A DNA stretch of 6,135 bases from Bacteroidales bacterium (GTDB lineage: Bacteria > Bacteroidota > Bacteroidia > Bacteroidales > B18-G4): NCBI GenBank assembly GCA_023132505.1, contig JAGLYE010000102.1, forward strand, positions 1 through 6,135, read 5' to 3'. Position 1 is the stretch's first letter. Each line of letters starts with the position of its first letter. The notes under the pieces were generated by a model that did no database searches, had not been told where the DNA came from, and saw nothing but the letters and a program-made list of their open reading frames with translations. A program made the position numbers and the translations under genes. This document shows, piece after piece, positions 4,841 through 6,135 of the stretch.

Positions 4841-6135
4841 TTACAATTCATGATTTGTATCCAGTTCGCTTTGCGGTATTGGGAAATATTTATTTTCCTC
4901 ATAATTAAAATTCACCTTGTCTTGCAAAGCAGCATATGCATAATCAGGGCCATATCTGATCACATCAAAATAGCGATGGAATTCAAATCCCAGTTCCACC
5001 CTTCGTTCATGGCGTATGGCTTTCCTGATCTCATTTTGCCCACCGGCAGTGATATCAGGCAACAATCCGGCAGGAATGGTACCGTAACCCGGCAAATTTT
5101 CATCATAGAGATAGGATTCCCTTGAACGTTTTCTCACCATATTAACATATTGCTCGGCGCCTCCATTTCCCTGTTCATTTATGGCTTCCGCCAACATTAG
5201 CAAGACATCCGCATAGCGAATATACACATAATTTAATTCCCCGTCAGCTTTTAATTCCTTGGGGACCTCAGATAAAGGCTGTAAATATTTCTTTTGCATA
5301 TATCCTGTCGGTGACCATTCCGGGTCAAACATGACCGTATCATTGAACCAGGTGTGCCCTTTCCTGCCCACTGTATAATCCAGACGGGGATCAAACACGC
5401 TATCCTGTGTCATTTCAAATTCATCAACAAAACTTTGGGTTGGCACATTAAATCCATAACCATTTTCACTTCTGGGGGCAAACCATTGGTTAAGCCTGTT
5501 TCCCAGCCAGGGATTCTGCCCCCCAAGGTGCTGTACCGCAAATATCGTTTCCTCATTATTTCTGGTGGCAGCTTCAAAATTATTCCGGTATAAAATCATC
5601 AGGTCAAACAGGCCGGAGCCCACAATCTGTTGAAAAGCATCTTCAGCATCTTGCCATTGTTCCTGTATGAGATACATTTTTCCAAGAAGGGCCAATGCAG
5701 CATATTTTGTCGGCCTGCCAAGGTCAGGGCCCGTAAATGTTTCCGGTAACCGGTTTACAGCATCCTGCAAGTCAGGGATAATAACGTTTGCCCTGATATC
5801 CTCAACAGGGGTTGCAGGTTTTTGCATTTCTTCAGGGGTAGGGGTAGTTGTATGAACAGGAATATTGCCAAAAATACTGCTAAGCCAGTAATAATAGTAC
5901 GCTCTCAGGAATTTTGCCTCACCTATGATCTCGCTCTTTCTCTCAGCATCCATATTAATCTTGTCAATATTGTCCAATAATTTATTGGCCCTTGAAACTC
6001 CTTCATAATATATTTCCCATACTGTTTCAAGATTGCCATTATCAGTGGTAAGGTCGAAATCATCTATCCTGCCAATATCTGCCTGGTCGCCGGGAATACC
6101 GCCTTTAGCGGCATCATCGGAAGCAATATCGCCAA
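4841..6135 (-). CDS. SusD/RagB-family outer-membrane nutrient-uptake lipoprotein, 5' end cut by window
   Basis: The frame stays open to the right edge, so the start and lipoprotein signal lie outside; 430 residues plus stop are visible. The TTG at 5977 is internal: residues before it match the family, with ASDDA (visible 4-8), VWEIYYEGVSRANKLL (38-53) and then GEAKFLRAYYYYW (71-83), FGNIP (88-92), the TPR-like stretch ALALLGKMYLIQEQW, and the C-terminal RagB/SusD blocks YIRYADVLLMLAEA (304-317), RHERRVELGFEFHRYFDVIR (374-393) and PIPQSELDTN (418-427). SusD proteins are surface lipoproteins that cap a SusC TonB-dependent channel and hold oligosaccharides over it. The SusC gene is expected just upstream, beyond base 6135. 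The C-terminus stops at TNHEL and lacks the QNxGY-like ending common in this family. The LamG lipoprotein gene follows in the same direction. Confidence 0.93.
   Translation of the reverse strand, partial: GDIASDDAAKGGIPGDQADIGRIDDFDLTTDNGNLETVWEIYYEGVSRANKLLDNIDKINMDAERKSEIIGEAKFLRAYYYYWLSSIFGNIPVHTTTPTPEEMQKPATPVEDIRANVIIPDLQDAVNRLPETFTGPDLGRPTKYAALALLGKMYLIQEQWQDAEDAFQQIVGSGLFDLMILYRNNFEAATRNNEETIFAVQHLGGQNPWLGNRLNQWFAPRSENGYGFNVPTQSFVDEFEMTQDSVFDPRLDYTVGRKGHTWFNDTVMFDPEWSPTGYMQKKYLQPLSEVPKELKADGELNYVYIRYADVLLMLAEAINEQGNGGAEQYVNMVRKRSRESYLYDENLPGYGTIPAGLLPDITAGGQNEIRKAIRHERRVELGFEFHRYFDVIRYGPDYAYAALQDKVNFNYEENKYFPIPQSELDTNHEL

Noticed and set aside
4841..5977. SusD gene beginning at the TTG at 5977
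   Set aside because: The frame continues upstream to the window edge with conserved SusD residues (ASDDA, VWEIYYEGVSRAN), so the TTG is an internal Leu codon.

Overview
The window looks like a glycan-uptake locus from a member of the Bacteroidota, most likely an environmental Bacteroidales/Marinilabiliales-type organism. The evidence is a SusD/RagB-family protein, lipoproteins whose acylated Cys is followed by a KKDDDD-type surface-export tail, an AT-rich upstream region with a good match to the Bacteroidota promoter, and intergenic foldback repeats. The exact taxon cannot be read from the sequence.

Layout. On the + strand, bases 1-573 hold the 3' half of a glycoside hydrolase family 130 (GH130) gene. 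It is followed after 35 bp by a complete MalK/UgpC-type sugar ABC ATPase (609-1709), which ends at a compact hairpin (1721-1738). Bases 1746-2211 are a gene-free block of degenerate, inverted dispersed repeats around a perfect 20-bp palindrome. On the - strand, read right to left, are a SusD-like protein whose 5' end is cut by the window (4841-6135), a LamG-domain surface lipoprotein (3721-4788), a 148-bp foldback (MITE-like) element that directly abuts the LamG stop codon, a terminator-like hairpin (3507-3555), and a family-1 sugar-binding lipoprotein of an ABC importer (2212-3501).

How the parts fit (inference). SusD and the LamG lipoprotein would capture oligosaccharide at the outer surface and pass it to a SusC/TonB channel expected just beyond the right edge. 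The solute-binding lipoprotein and the MalK-type ATPase are the periplasmic and cytoplasmic parts of an inner-membrane CUT1 importer. GH130 enzymes cleave (usually phosphorolyse) beta-mannosides, so a beta-mannoside-type substrate is the most economical guess. No permease gene lies in the window; permeases may lie upstream of the GH130 gene.

I see no convincing new gene system. The most notable signals are the two foldback repeat elements, the terminator-like hairpin touching the start of the binding-protein gene, and the coupling of Sus-type outer-membrane genes with a MalK-type ABC importer.
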